From: Heterocephalus glaber
Lineage: Eukaryota; Chordata; Mammalia; Rodentia; Bathyergidae
Direction of reading: 5' to 3'
DNA: 64,000 bases
Assembly (NCBI RefSeq): GCF_000247695.1
Contig: NW_004624882.1
Coordinates: 1,690,159-1,754,158 of the forward strand
Below the pieces are notes generated by a model that did not search any database, was not told where the DNA came from, and saw nothing but the letters and a program-made list of their open reading frames with translations. Below are positions 12,165 through 24,520 of the stretch, one piece after another. How positions within the stretch are numbered: position 1 is the stretch's first letter; every line of letters begins with the position of its first letter. The position numbers were made by a program, and so were the translations under genes.

Positions 12165-12429
12165 ACAGGAAGAAAATGTCTAAAAGAGCAGGGGAATTGG
12201 GAGGGGTAGGAGAAGGGAAAAAAGGGAAAGGAAAAAATATGAGAAGAGGAAAAAAAAGGAAACAATCTCTTTGCAAATAGGGGAAGGTGGAGGGGGTGAA
12301 GGGAGGGCAAGGGAAGAGGAAAAAAAATAAGAACCAAGAGACTCATGTAATGGTATAAGATCCCAATGATGAATGTAACTGTATTGTATACCTAAAATGT
12401 ACCAATAAAGTTAATGGAGAAAAAAAAAA
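12165..12429 (+). mobile_element. Young 5'-truncated L1 3' UTR with poly(A)
   Basis: A purine-rich 3' UTR is followed by TACCTAAAATGTACCAATAAAG and a tail of nine or more A residues. The same 3' UTR is seen reversed at 17.3-17.6 and 23.3-23.5 kb and forward at 51.2-51.4 kb. The sequence after the tail is the second copy of the 140-bp repeat. Confidence 0.85.
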
Positions 12430-12560
12430 CAATGTGCAAAAGATGATTTTGAAGCTTTTCTGGTTCTTTACCATAGAGTATGGAAAGAGCTCCACAAAGC
12501 ACCCCAGGATACCATCAACGTCTCACCATAGCTCTCAGTCTATGTCCCCCAAACCTGACA
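12421..12560. repeat. 140-bp direct repeat, copy 2
   Basis: Identical to window bases 1-140, offset 12420. The first nine bases are the L1 poly(A) tail. The match stops at 12560, where this copy continues GAAGATGTGG and copy 1 continues AAGGTACAGG. Confidence 0.95.
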
Positions 12561-13112
12561 GAAGATGTGGGTTTTTTGTTCAAATTCCCACAAATAAGTG
12601 CCTGAGGGTGTCATCAGGAGGAAGGGGCTGACAGATTCCTCATTTCCCTGTTTCACAAATGTAGCCTGCAGGCCTTAAACAGTGAGGACTGGTGTGGTAT
12701 AAATAGACAGAGGAATGCCTCTTGGGTTCTCACAGAGCCAGATATGTCTCAGGTGTCTGCATTCTCATGGGCTTTGTTCGGAGTAACAATATTCTTTTCT
12801 TTTTCTTCCCCAAGTTCAGTCCAACTAATGAAAAATCTGGATTGAACCTCATTTTCTTATATTAGTTTCATTTAGAAAAATCACCCAACTTGAAGTCAAA
12901 GCCCTTATTTTTATTAGAAAAGAGCATCTAACTGTAATCCACTTTAACTCTGAACGTAGCTGCAGGAAAGCTTTTACTTTTGGAAACCAAAAGCTTTAGT
13001 GACCAGAAGTCAAGGGGCTTGGGTTCGACTGATGTCTACCAAATGAGATTTTCAAACCACTCACAGGGTCTTTATCTTGAATTGTATACAACATTGGGTA
13101 TGTATACATAGA
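12561..13112. other. Unique sequence
   Basis: No repeat or coding feature recognised. Confidence 0.4.
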
Positions 13113-14010
13113 TGTGCCTTGTGTTAGTTTCTACTGCTGCTATGGTAAATTACCATAAACTTAATGGCTTAAAACAACACAAATTTACTGTTTTATAGCT
13201 CCAAGCTCAGACGTCTAAAATAGGCCTTAGAAGGTACTATGGCTTGTGCTTAGGTGTACCCCCAAAGTCTAATGCGAATGAGGTGGGGCTATTTTGGAGG
13301 TAGCTGAATCTAGAGTGTGTGATTTATTCATGGTGGAGCTAGCCCAGAGGGCCCTAGGATTAAGGGCACGAGTGCTACTCTCCCTAAGTAGTCTGGATGG
13401 GATAAAAGGTGTAGAAAGACACTCATAAGGTCTCTTGTTGCCCTTGCTACCTTGTGCATGCCATGTTGTTTCTCCTCAGCAATGCCTGTTTGCCATCCCT
13501 GCCTTGGAGCCAGCTGAGTAAGAACTGAAACCTCTACAATCTGTAAGTCAAATAAAACCCTTCCCCTCTAACTCTGGATGTTGTGTATTTTATCTCAGCA
13601 ATGAGAGAAAAGAAACTAACCCAGAAGGCTAAGGTCAAGTTGTTGTCAGGCCTGGTTCCTTTGTCAAGGCTTTAGAGGAGAATGTTTTTCCTGTGTTCTC
13701 CAGCTTCTAGAAGCTGCCCACATTCTTTGGCTCTTGGATTCCTTGTATCTCCTAAGCCAGCAATGACCAGTCAAGTTTTTTTTTCACATCGCATAATGTT
13801 GACACTGACTCTTCTGGTTCCCTCTTGCACATTTAAGGACACTTGTGATTCTATTGGACCTAAGTGGATGATACTAGCAAATCTCCCTCTATGAAGGTCA
13901 GCTGATTAGCAACCTTCTGTAACCTGAATTCTCTTTTGCCATCTAAAGTAACATATTCAGAAGTTTGGAGGATTAGGGTGTGGACATCATTGGAGAGCCA
14001 TGTCTACCAC
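13113..14010 (-). mobile_element. MLT1 LTR (antisense), split by a rodent MaLR LTR
   Basis: Left piece 13113-13234 is the antisense LTR end (TAAATTACCATAAACTTAATG, then GGCTTAAAACAACAC). Right piece 13629 to about 14010 continues the LTR body, with TTCTCCAGCTTCTAGAAGCTG and TGGACATCATTGG-like sequence. The interruption at 13235-13623 has its own 5-bp target duplication, so the pieces are one older element. Confidence 0.85.
13235..13623 (+). mobile_element. Rodent MaLR solo LTR
   Basis: Contains the family's hallmarks: a start like TACTATGGCTTGTGCTTAGG (mutated TG), GGTGGGGCTATTTTGGAGG, GAACTGAAACCTCTAC and a polyadenylation region. The exact 5-bp repeat GAAGG flanks it (13230-13234 and 13624-13628). 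The insertion is in the opposite orientation to the host MLT1. Terminal dinucleotides are mutated, which suggests moderate age. Confidence 0.9.
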
Positions 14011-15030
14011 CTGCATCTTCCTATGCAAAGGGTTACTAGCTGTAAACAGATTCTCACAGGGGAATTTGAGAACCACTAGATTCAATGATAAAAGATTCTA
14101 TGAAGCCCTACCACAGCTTGATTCTAGGAATGTCATTGACCTGCTATATAGTCCAAGGCAAAGAATAAACATATCCACTTGGGCTTCAGCTTTGATCAGG
14201 ACTAAATAATACAGAAGGTCACAAGAGAGATGAGATATCATTCTGGAAAAATTAGGCCTTGACTTATAAAAGAAAATTTACTGCCTTTTTATTTTTTCCT
14301 TTCCAACTTAGTTAACAAATGAGGAAAATGAGAGGACAGTTGACCTAGTAGACTCATGGAAAGACTGATAGCAAATATTGATTGTGCAGGATAAAATACT
14401 CTTTTCATTTCTGTGAGCATTCAAGTAATCATCTGCATCAATTAGGCTCTCTATGAATGGGATCACTAAGAGGGATCTCCAGCAGGAAACGATAGATCTG
14501 ATAGGGAAAGACATCCAGAAAGCCAAGTGACTGGCAGTTCTCATGATAACTGGGCTTCTCTTTATGAATTATTGGAAAAAGAAGACTGATAACAAAGCTT
14601 TCAGGAGGGGAGACTCGTGTTCACAGATACTTCTATTCAATGAGTAACCTCAAGAGATAGGAGTGTGACAGAAGAGAAGCCTAATTTCAATGTGGCATTT
14701 TATTAGGTTTAAGATGTTAATGAATCCCATCCCTGAGACTTACATCTGCCTTTCGGTGTGTATTGAAAACTCCTCCATGCTAAAGACTCCACTGAGTTTA
14801 GTCTGATCCTTCCCTTTGCACACACACCCAACAGAATATTCCCATTCTCTAGAACAGCACTTCTTAATTTCTTGGTCTCAGAATTTCTTTACATGCTTGA
14901 GAACTATTGAAGACCTCAAAGAAAATTTATTATGGCTTCTATCTATTAATATTTACCATGAAATATTCAAATAGAAAATTTCAGAAGCATTTATGAATAT
15001 ATTAAAATAATAAACAACTCAGCCTGTTGA
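14011..15030. other. Unique sequence
   Basis: No gene or repeat recognised in about 1 kb. Confidence 0.4.
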
Positions 15031-15213
15031 GGGGGCCCAAACCTGTACTCCTGGCACTCTGCGAGAATGAGACCAGGAGGATTGTAAGTTTGAACTCAGC
15101 CTGGGCAACTTAGTGACTTAGCAAGACTCTGTCTCAAAATAAAAAATAAAAAAGGGTTGGGGATGTAGCTCAGTGGAAAGGCCTTGTGTTCAATCTCTAG
15201 TATTGCACATAAT
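15031..15213 (+). mobile_element. B1-dID composite SINE
   Basis: B1 half (15031-15140, including GCCTGGGCAACTTAGTGAC) is joined by an A-rich linker to a dID half starting GGGTTGGGGATGTAGCTCAG. The order and linker are those of the dimeric rodent element. An AATAAT-rich tail follows. Confidence 0.9.
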
Positions 15214-16190
15214 AATAATGATAATAATGATAATAGCACTATATTTTAACATGTGACTCATTTATAAAATATAACTATATTTTTTAAAAATAGTGAGAGG
15301 ATTGGCACAGCTTTAGATTTTTGCAAACCTCTTTCCTGTCTCACTTAATAGAAGACTGCTGAATTGTCTATCTGCTTCCCGATTCAGTCTCCCATGAGGC
15401 CACACATGCAGAAACATCATTGTACACTTATGACAGAATGAGAGTGAAAAGGGCAACAAATATCTTCGGATCGTTGTAATAATAGTTTTGACATTGTGCC
15501 CCTGCAATGGGTCTTCAGGACTCCCAGGGGTTCTTTGATCACACTCCGAGAACCACACTCCAGTATGTTTCTCAGCAGGGAGTAAGTGCTCTATGAAGCC
15601 TGGTTAAATGACAAACACATTCCGGAGAATATGTGCTTGGGCTGGAGTCCGCAAAAAACAATCTCAAAAACAGCAGTTTTACGCCATGATTCCATCATGC
15701 CACTGTAAATGAAGTTGGCTTTTAAAGCCATAAGAAGCGGGGACAGTTTGAGGAGCCTGGTTTCCCACACCATGTCGGGTAGGCTGGTCTATCCTTTTCC
15801 ACCTTTACATTCCTTCTACCTATGTCTGGACTACTTTCATATCCTTCATTTTGTTCTGAGAGTTTTCAAACCAGAAGAGATTTTAAAATAGCTATTAACC
15901 AGTGAACTAAGAATAAAAGTCACATTTCCTTTTAAGTCCTTTTTTACATAAGCAAAACAGGTAGAGCACTATTATGCTTTAAAAATATAAAGCCAAAGCA
16001 CTGATAAATGTTCCCTTTGAAAATGTCTTGGACTTGCTTCTCAATTACATTAAGACTAACTTCAAGTGTTTTATTTTGTTCCACCTCAAATATTAGATAC
16101 CACTGGGCCTGAATCAAAACTGGAACAACTTGGAACAATTTTCATGCAGAAAATGAACTGTAAGCTCTCCACTATTGGGGTGCTCCAGAG
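15214..16190. other. Unique sequence
   Basis: No recognised gene or repeat. The short open frames at 15313-15558 and 15591-15773 (minus) show no domains. Sequence near 15350-15560 resembles a faint ancient repeat, but I cannot name it. Confidence 0.35.
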
Positions 16191-16394
16191 CAGTGGTTCT
16201 CAATGGGACAGTTTTGCCCCTGGGGCACATTTGATACTGCCTGGAGACATTTCTTGTTGTCATAACTAAGGATAAGTGTGGTAGTGTCATGTAGTAGATA
16301 GAGGCCGGGGATGCTGCTGACTATCCTACAGAGCACAGCACAGCCCCCATGACCAAATGCATCTGGCCTCAAATATCAATAGGGAAAACCCCTG
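16191..16394 (+). mobile_element. MER20 (hAT-Charlie) DNA transposon fossil
   Basis: Nearly complete: starts CAGTGGTTCTCAATGGG, carries GGAGACATTTCTTGTTGTC, GATAGAGGCCGGGGATGCTG and a right end AAAACCCCTG that mirrors the left terminal repeat. Length about 204 bp, close to the family's roughly 220 bp. It is noncoding and nonautonomous. Confidence 0.9.
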
Positions 16395-17215
16395 CTATAA
16401 GAGACTACTTTATGTTTAATTTTCATCTTAAAACACTGTCAATTCTTTTTCTAAAGGCAGCATTTATTCTGTTTTCTTAAACACATACCAAATCACTCCT
16501 CCTTTGATCATGTATTTTAAAGAAATTTTATGGCTCCAATGTGATTAACTTATAAGTTTATATAGTAAAATTTGTGAATTTAAAAATGATTGAATTATAA
16601 GCACAGTTCAACATATGTTACTTGAAAACAGGATTTCATGGTTCTCTGGAAAACAATCCATTAATCTAGGCTTTCAAAAAAGTAAACCAAATAAGGTTTA
16701 TTATTATTGTTTCAGGAATTATCAGAGGCTTTAAATATCTAGTATACACCACAATCCTCCAGAAGGGTTATATAATGCATGGCATTTAGGGGACAGGGAC
16801 TTTTTTTTTTAGGTGATGGTAAAGCAGGACAAAAACAAGTTGTTCCAAGCCTTGGGCAGTTCCCCCTACCCCTTGGATCACCTCCCTCTGCCTTGTAGCT
16901 GTAACTTCTTGTTCTGGTACAGATAAAATTGAACCATGTCCTGTAAACAAAGTCTATGACACCCTGTTCTCATATGATTCATAAGATACTGTCTTCTTGG
17001 AAGGATAAATTATAAAACTGTCTGCCTTTGTCCTGTTTCAGTAAACACACTTTTTACGTGACTACAATGACCACCCCTATTAGATCAAGTGTATAAAAGC
17101 TGGAACTTTTGCTCAATTCTCTTCCTTTGGACAAGAGTCCATTGAGCTGGTGTTCACTTAACACCTGAAATAAATCCTCCTGTTTCCCATTGCTATCTCC
17201 TCTCTCTTGGAATTT
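16395..17215. other. Unique sequence with a possible ERV LTR piece
   Basis: The part at about 16800-17210 has a TATAAAAGC-like run and an AAATAAATCCTCC polyadenylation-like region, which recalls an LTR. I could not identify its boundaries or family. The rest shows nothing. Confidence 0.3.
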
Positions 17216-17217
17216 TG

Positions 17218-17292
17218 AAACAATAGGGATGGAACCCAGGTCCTCCTGCACACTAGGCAAGCATTCTACCAATGTTACATCCCTAGCCCCAG
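17218..17292 (-). mobile_element. Old ID SINE fragment
   Basis: Antisense tRNA-like SINE: GGGATGGAACCCAGGTCCT at the left and a CTAGGCAAGCATTCTACC A-box complement. It directly precedes the large L1 tail. Confidence 0.65.
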
Positions 17293-17639
17293 GATTCTTT
17301 TCTTTTAAAAATTATTTATTTATTTATTTATTTAAGTTTATTGGTACATTTTAGTTATACATTATGATCACATTCATCATTGGGAATTTATACCTGTACA
17401 TGATATATCTTGGTTCTTATTTTTTCCACTCCCTCCCTTCAACCCCTCCACTCCTTCCTATTTACATAAGCTTTGTTTCCATTTTTTCATTTTTTCCCTT
17501 TAATTCTTTTTTCCTTCCCCTCTTTCCTTTCCCCTGCCACCCCAGTTCCCCCTCCCCATTGAATATTTTCTTCTTCTTTCACAATATCTGTTATACATTC
17601 TGGTCCTCATTTACATTTTTAGTTTCTCACACCAGAGAA

Positions 17640-20600
17640 ACAATTTGGTATTTACAGATGTGTGTGTTATTTATTTCACTTAAGAGTATGGCTTCAAGGT
17701 GCATCCATTTAGCTATAAATGTCTCTAGTTTGTCTTTATTTATAGCTGAGTAGTACTCCATTTTATTAAAAAAGCCCATATCTTCTTTATCCAATTACAA
17801 GTTGATGGGAATTTGTGCTGTTTCCAACATTTAGCTACTATAAAACTGTGCTGCTATAAACATGGGTGCACATATATCACTGTGATGTGATGCTTTTAAT
17901 TCTTTCAGAAACATACCCGGAAGGGGAATAGCTGGGTCAAATAGGACCTCTATTCCTAGATTTTTGAGGAATCAACATATTGATTTCCACAGTGGTTGCA
18001 CCAGTCTATACTCCCACCAACAGTGGAAAAGGGGTCCTTTTTCCCCACAGCCCGACCAGCATTTGTTATTGGTTAATTTCTTAATAAGCAGCCATTCTTT
18101 CTGGAGTGAGATAGAATCTCAGCATTGTCTTCATTTGCATCTCTCAAATGACCAGTGATGTTGGACATTTTTTCATATATTTATTTGCTGCTTCTACTTC
18201 TTCATCTGAGAAATATCTATTCATTTCAGATGCTTATTTTCAGATTGGATCTTTAAATTTGGGGGGTCTGATTTTTTAAAGTTCTTTATATATTCTAGAT
18301 ATTCTGTTCCTTTGAGGAACAGTGGCAAATTTTTTTTCCCACACTGTGGGTTGTCTCTTCACTCTGTTGGTGGTTTCTTTTGCTGTGGAAAAGCTTTGTA
18401 ACAAGATGAAATCCCAGTTGTTGATTCTTTGTGCTAGTTCCCGTGCAACTGGGGTTTTGTTCATAAAGTTTTTTCCTATGGCAATGTCTTCAAGAGTTCT
18501 ACCTAACCTACCTTTCACCAGGCTTATTGTTTCTGTTTTAATATTTAGATCTTTAATCCATTTCAATTTTACTTTAGTGCATGGTGAAAGATCTGGGTCT
18601 AGTTTCAATCTTTGGCAAGTTCTAATCTGTTCCTTTGATCTTCAGATCTATTTCCTTGCCAGTAATGCTATTTTTATCACAGCAGCTTTGTAGTATAGTT
18701 TCAAGTTGGGAATTGTGATACCCCTTGCCTTGTCTTTGTTGCTTAGAGTTGCTTTTGCTAGTCTAGGTCTCTTCTGGTTCCAAATGAATTTTTGGATTGT
18801 TTTCTCTAGCTCTGTGAAATATGCTCTTGAAATCTCAATCCGGATTGTATTGAATCTATATAGCAGTTTTGGAAGTATGGCCATTTTCACTATATTGGTT
18901 CTTCCTACCCACAAACAAGGTATGTCTTTCCATTTCCTGATATACTCTTCAATCATTTTTATCAGAGTGCTATAGTTTTCAAGTAGAGGTCTTTTACTTT
19001 CTTTGTTAGATTGCTTCCTAGGTATTTCATTATTTGGATGCTATCATGAAAGAAGCTGTTTCCCCAATTCCTCTCTCAGTGAGTCTGTTATTCGTGTACA
19101 GGGGGCTATTAATTTTTGAGTGTTGACTTAGGATGTAGCTACTCTACTGAATTTAGTTACTAACTCTAGAAATCTTTTGGTGGAGTTTTTGGGGTCTTCT
19201 ATATAGAATATCATGTGTCCGCTAATAATGACAATTTAAATTCTTCATTTTCTATCTTTATTCATTTTCTTTCTCTTGTCTAATTGCTGTGACTAATGTT
19301 TCCAAAACTATACTGAACAGGAGTGGTGATAGTGGACATCCTTGTCTTGTTCCTGATTTTAATGTGAAGGATTTCAGTTTTTGACCATTTAGTATGATGT
19401 TGGTTGTTGGTTTTTCATAGATGGCTTTTTTCAGGTTGAGATAAAGACTACCTATTCCAATTTTCTCCAGGGTTTTTATCATGAATGGGTGTTGGATTTT
19501 GTCAAATGCTTTTTCTACATCTATTGAGATGATCATATGGTTTTTGTTCTTGCCTCTGTTAATATAGTGTAGTACATTTATTGATTTACATATGTTGAAC
19601 CATCCTTGCATTCCTGGGATGAATCCAACTTGGTCAGGCTGTATCATTTTCTTGATGATTGCCTCCTTTCTGTTTGCCAGTATCTTATTGAGGATTTTTG
19701 CCTCTATGTTCATTAGGGAGATTGGCCTGTAGTTCTCTTTTTTGGTTGAGTCTTTCTCTGCTTTTGGAATCAAGGTAATGCTTGCTTCCAGGAATGATTT
19801 TGGGAGTACTGCTGCCCTTTCAATTTCATTAAAGAGTTTGAGAAGTAGTGGCATTAGCTCTTCTCTAAGTATCTTGTAGAATTCAGCAGTGAAGCCTTCA
19901 GGCCCTGGGCTTTTCTTTGTTGATAATTTTTATTATATTTTCAATTTCATTGATATAGGGTTGTTTTTAGAATTTTTATATCTTCTTGGTTCAGCTATTC
20001 ATATGTATCTAGGAATCTGTCCATGTCTTCTGTGTTTTCCATCATATTGGAGTATAGGTTCTGGAAGTAGGTATTGATGATCCTCTGGATTTCTCCTGGA
20101 TCTGTTTTAATTTCACATTTTCATTCGTAATTGCATGGATTTGAGCCTTTTCTTTGCTTTTTTGATAAGTTTGGCTAGGGGTTTGTCAACTGTATTTATT
20201 CTTTTGGAGAACCAACTCTTCAATTCATTGATATTTTGTATCATTCTCTAAGTCTCCATTGGATTAATTTCTGCTCTGATCTTTATAATTTCCTCCCTTG
20301 CATGAGATTTCAGTTTGTCTTCCTTCTTCTTTTTCAGCATTAGGTTGTTTATTTGAGTGCTCTCTGTTTTCATAATATGGGCATTCACTGCTATGAATTT
20401 CCCTCGTTGGACTGCTTTCATTGTGTCCCATAAATTCCAGTAGGTTGTTTTGGCATTATCATTTAATTGTAGAAACTGTCTAATTTCTATTTTAATTTTC
20501 TCTGTAACCCAAAGGTTGTTCAGGAGGGTGTTATTCAATTTCCATATGTTTATGAAGTTCTTGTGGTTTCTTTTGCTATTGACCTCCAATTTCATTGTGC

Positions 20601-21290
20601 TATTTTCTGACAATATACAAAAGATAACTTCAATTACTTTGCATTTACTTAAGCATGTTGTATGAGCTAACATGTAGTCTATTTTGGAGAACAACCTCTG
20701 TGCAGCTAAGAATGTGTATTCTGATTTTGTATGGTGAATCACTCTGCAGACATCTATTAAGTTCATTTGTTCAAAAGTTTGGTTCAGCTCTAATATTTCA
20801 TTGAATTTTTGTCTGCTTGATCTGTTTATTTATGACAGTGGGGTATTGAGGTCCCCTACTACTATTGTATTAGTGCTTATTTGATTTTTCATGTCCATTA
20901 ATATTTGTTTTATATAGTTGGGTGCACTAGTGTTTGATGCATATATATTTATGATTGTCACTTCTTCCTCTTGGATTGTTCCCTTTACAAGGATATAGTG
21001 ACCTTCTTGGTCTCTCTTAATTAGTTTTTGTTTGAAATCCACTTTGTCTGTAAATAGGATAGCTACCCCTGCTTTTTTCCACGTTCCTGTTGCATGTAGT
21101 ATTGTTTTCCATCCTTTGACTTTCAGTCTATGAATGTCTTTTTGAATTAAGTGTATTTCTTGCAGCATATCATTGGAACTTGCATCTTGATTCATTCTGC
21201 AGTCTATTTCTTTTCATTGATGAATTGAGACCATTAACATTGATGGTTATAACTGATGTATATTGATTTATCATTGTCATGATATTTTCC
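17640..21290 (-). pseudogene. L1 ORF2 fossil (endonuclease and reverse transcriptase)
   Basis: L1 ORF2p is the endonuclease/reverse transcriptase that copies L1 RNA into DNA. Pieces in order on the minus strand: an apurinic-endonuclease-like domain (20830-21195, with VVGDLNTPLS near its end), a linker (20248-20766), and the reverse transcriptase fingers and palm (19258-19854) with [36 protein letters not shown] and [12 protein letters not shown]. Further fragments lie at 18648-18956 and 18276-18608. A TAA stop at 19255-19257 ends the palm frame. The normal FADD site reads as ALAD followed by a frame-breaking change near 19212-19222, so the catalytic dyad is lost. The cysteine-rich C-terminus is decayed. 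It cannot encode a working enzyme. Confidence 0.9.
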
Positions 21291-21389
21291 TATTGTTGGC
21301 TCTTTTAAAAAAATTTATTCTCCCTCTCTATTTAATGTCTTGCCTTCCTGGATGGCTTCATTCTATTGGGGTTCATGGAGTTTTAGTCC

Positions 21390-22410
21390 TCATTTTCTTT
21401 TTCTAGGATATTGTTGAGAACTGTTTGGAGTGCTGGTTTGATATTTATGAAGTTCCTCAGGTGTTCCTTGTTGTAAGCAAGGAACAATATCTCCACTGAT
21501 TTTGAAAGACAGTTTTGCAGGATACATCAATCTGGGTTGGAGGATGTTTTCTTTTAGAGTTTGAAATACTTCACTCAAGCCTCTTCTTGACTTGAGGTTT
21601 GTGTTTAGAAGCCTGCTGTGATTCTGATGGGTTTTCCTTTGTTTGTAATTTGTTTCTTTTCTCTGTTTTTAATATCTTGTTCATCTGTTGGATTTCTGGA
21701 ATCTTGACTATCATATGCCTAGGCGTAGACATTTTTTTATCATGGCTAGTTGGAATCCTATATGCTTCACTTATCTGTATCTCAAATTCTTTTCCCCTGC
21801 TTGGAAAGTTTTCTGCCATTACTTCTGTGAACAGGTTTTTTATGTTGTTTGTGTTACCTCCTGCTTTTTCATTCACTCTGATCAATCTTATGTTATTCTT
21901 CTTTGCATCATCTAGCAGCTGCTGGATTGATTTCTCATGGTACCTTTCTATTTTTAAGAAATCTCACTTTTCATGATCATTAACCCCAATCCTGTCCTAT
22001 ATCTGATATTCTGTTTTCACATTGACTCATTCTGCTGTGCATACTTTTAATGAAGTTTTTAATCTCCTGGATATCTGTTTGAATCTGTTTCATGGATTCC
22101 ATTTCTTTCCTATGCTGGGCATTCATGGTTTCCATCATGTTTCTGAGATTCTCTATGTTTTTTAATCTTTATCCATTCTAGAGTCACTAAGCATATCTTT
22201 CATTCAGGTCACAATCTTTGCAGTTATCCTGGAAATTATTTCTGCTTTGATTTTTTCTAGAGCCTTCTTCATCTGTTTTGTTACTTCCCTTGTTACCAGT
22301 TTGGGGACTCCAGGTAGTTGACTTTCAGATTCTTCCATCTCTTTGCCCTCTGGATTTGCCTTTGGTGAGCTGATTGTCTGGGTTTGTGTTTTGTTTAGGT
22401 GTCTTCTCAT
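21390..22410 (-). pseudogene. L1 ORF1 fossil (RNA-binding chaperone)
   Basis: L1 ORF1p coats L1 RNA as a trimeric nucleic-acid chaperone. Three pieces lie in order on the minus strand: an N-terminal piece beginning MRRHLNKTQTQT (22204-22410), a middle piece with an RRM-like region containing ENFPSRGKEFEIQISEAYR (21571-21885), and a C-terminal domain with LQPRLMYPAKLSFKISGD (21390-21578). The frame is broken between pieces, and the coiled-coil segment between the first two is decayed. The N-terminus is unlike murid L1 ORF1 in wording but is in the expected place. Confidence 0.85.
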
Positions 22411-22580
22411 TTTTATTTTTTTGTTGTTGATGTTTTTGGTTTAATTCCTAGGTTGATATTTGTATATTGCTTATTCTGAGTATCTTTATTGCTAGTATTT
22501 AGAACCCTTAGGGAATGGGTACTTCTCAGAGGTATCTTCCAGATATAGCTGATCTTTGGGTTTTGAGTCTGCAATGACCT

Positions 22581-23240
22581 AAGGTTTATTTTCATTAAGG
22601 AACCATTTGAATAGAAACATTTTGAAAAATATACTTGGAGAAACTTTATGAAACAAGCCAAGTTATTATAGAATTTTATATGTTCAGTACAAACCCAATG
22701 AATCATCTTTCCTTGCTATTTTCTTCAATTAGAAAATATTCCTTTTTTAAAAAGAAATAGAGATTAAAAATTCTATTATTTTATACCAATATTAACTGCT
22801 GAGCACATAAAATGACCCTTTTGAAGCCAATCAAAGATGTAGTGACCACATGATTAAAAGACCATAACTTCAGAGCTGGCAGATTTTCAATCAAGGAAAC
22901 AATGTATAAGAAATCCTTTTTCAAAATTTTCCAAATCTAAGAAAATTTATCATATTGTATAACTATCGACATATAATCATTCAGAGGGGGATGAGTCAAC
23001 AAGAGATACTGCACTTCAGGAAGAGAAAGAGGAGATCACAGCCTTCTTTTTGAGCACTCCAAATAAGCCTGATCACTGCCAATTAGAGAGTGGAATTAAA
23101 ATGTATCATCTACAATTATGGGACAGAATTACTGTTCTGAGCTGCAATCTCCAATTACTAAGACATGGTTAATCAAGATAGAAAGCCTGAAATGGCTTGG
23201 AGGAGGAAGGAGAAACAAGCAAGGAAAGGGAAGGGAAACT
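22581..23240. other. Unique sequence between two L1s
   Basis: No gene or repeat recognised. Its A-rich segment just before 23240 became the target of the next L1. Confidence 0.4.
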
Positions 23241-23253
23241 CCTTTTATTTTTT

Positions 23254-24520
23254 TTATTTTTTTCCCCTTAAATTCTTTTATTGGTACATTTTAGGTAAAC
23301 AATACATTTACATTTATCATTGGGTGCTTGTACCTGTATATGACGTATCTTGGTTCTTATTTTTTGCCCCATTACCTGTGCACCCTTCACCCCCTCCACC
23401 CTTCCCTATTTACATAGACTTTGCTTCCATTTTTTTTCTTTTCTCGTAATTTTTCCTTTCTCTCCTTTCCTTTTCCCTTCCCCTCCCACCACACCTACAC
23501 CTTCGGACCTTTTCTTCCTATTTCAAATTATCCATTATTTATTTTAATCATTTTATTTCTTATTTACACTTTCAGCTTCTCACACTAGAGAAACTATTTG
23601 GTATTTACACATGTGTGTCTTATTTATTTCACTTATGAGTATGGCCTCAGTATGCATCCATTTAGCTATAAATGTCTCTAGTTTCTTGTTCTTTATGGCT
23701 AAGTAGTACTCCATTTTATAAAAAAACCCACATCTTCTTTATCCAGTTTCCAGTTGATGGGAACTTGGGCTGTTTCCAAGCTTTAGCTATTACAAACTGT
23801 GCTGCTATAAACATAGGTGCACATATATTGCTGTGGTATGATTCTTTTAATTCTTTTGGGAAGATACCCAGCAGGGGAATAGCTGGGTCAAATGGGACCT
23901 CTAGCCCTTGTTCTTTGAGGTATCTCTATATGGATTTCCACAGTGGTTGCACCAGTTTGCACTCCCACCAACAGTGAGGAAGGGTTCCTTTCTCCCCACA
24001 CCCCCGCCAGCATTTGTTATTGGTTGATTTCTTGATAGCAGCCATTCTTTCTGGGGTGAGGTGGAATCTCAGTATTGTTTTCATCTGCATTTCTTGAATG
24101 ACCAGTGATGTTGAACATTTTTCCATGTATTTGCTGCTTTTAATTCTTTGTCTGAGAAATGTCTGTTCATTTCAGATGCCCATTTTTGAATTGGGTTTTT
24201 GAATTTGGGGGGTCTGATTTTTTTCAGTTCTTTATATACTAGATATTAGTCCTTTGTCTAAGGTACAGCTGCTAAAATTTTTTTCTCACATTGTAGGTTG
24301 TCTCTTAGCTCTGTTGGTGGTTTCTCTTGCAGTGCAGAAGCTTTTTAATAAGATGAAGCCCCAGTTGTTGATTCTTTGTGCTAGTTCCCGGGCTACTGAG
24401 GTTTTGTTTATAAAGTCTTTTCCTGTGCCAATGTCTTCAAGAGTTCTACCTAACTAATCTTCCAACAAGTTTAGTGTTTCTGTCTTAATACTTAGATCTT
24501 TAATCCACTTCGATCTTAGT
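23254..24520 (-). mobile_element. 5'-truncated L1 insertion
   Basis: About 1.27 kb of L1 3' end on the minus strand: tail and 3' UTR at 23254-23560, then the ORF2 C-terminus with the cysteine-rich motif CWRGCGEKG...HCWWEC (23926-24126). It is broken by frameshifts further up, near 24150-24500. The direct repeat TCCTTTTATTTTTT at 23240-23253 and 24521-24534 is its target-site duplication, which fixes both ends. It is closely similar to the 17.3-22.6 kb element in its shared part. Confidence 0.9.

Larger units (their letters stand above)
17305..22580 (-). mobile_element. Nearly full-length, disabled L1 retrotransposon
   Basis: The largest element of the window, about 5.2 kb on the minus strand. 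The 3' end is a tail of ATTT-type repeats (17308-17336) after the CCAATAAA end motif; then come the 3' UTR (to about 17600), ORF2 (to about 21300), ORF1 (to 22410) and a short 5' UTR whose outer limit is uncertain. Both ORFs are broken. The orientation and UTR match the other young L1 copies in the window. A host gene is not affected, as none is visible. Confidence 0.9.

Noticed and set aside
17640..22410. A working L1
   Set aside because: Both ORFs are interrupted, and the catalytic FADD region of ORF2 is disrupted near 19212-19257.
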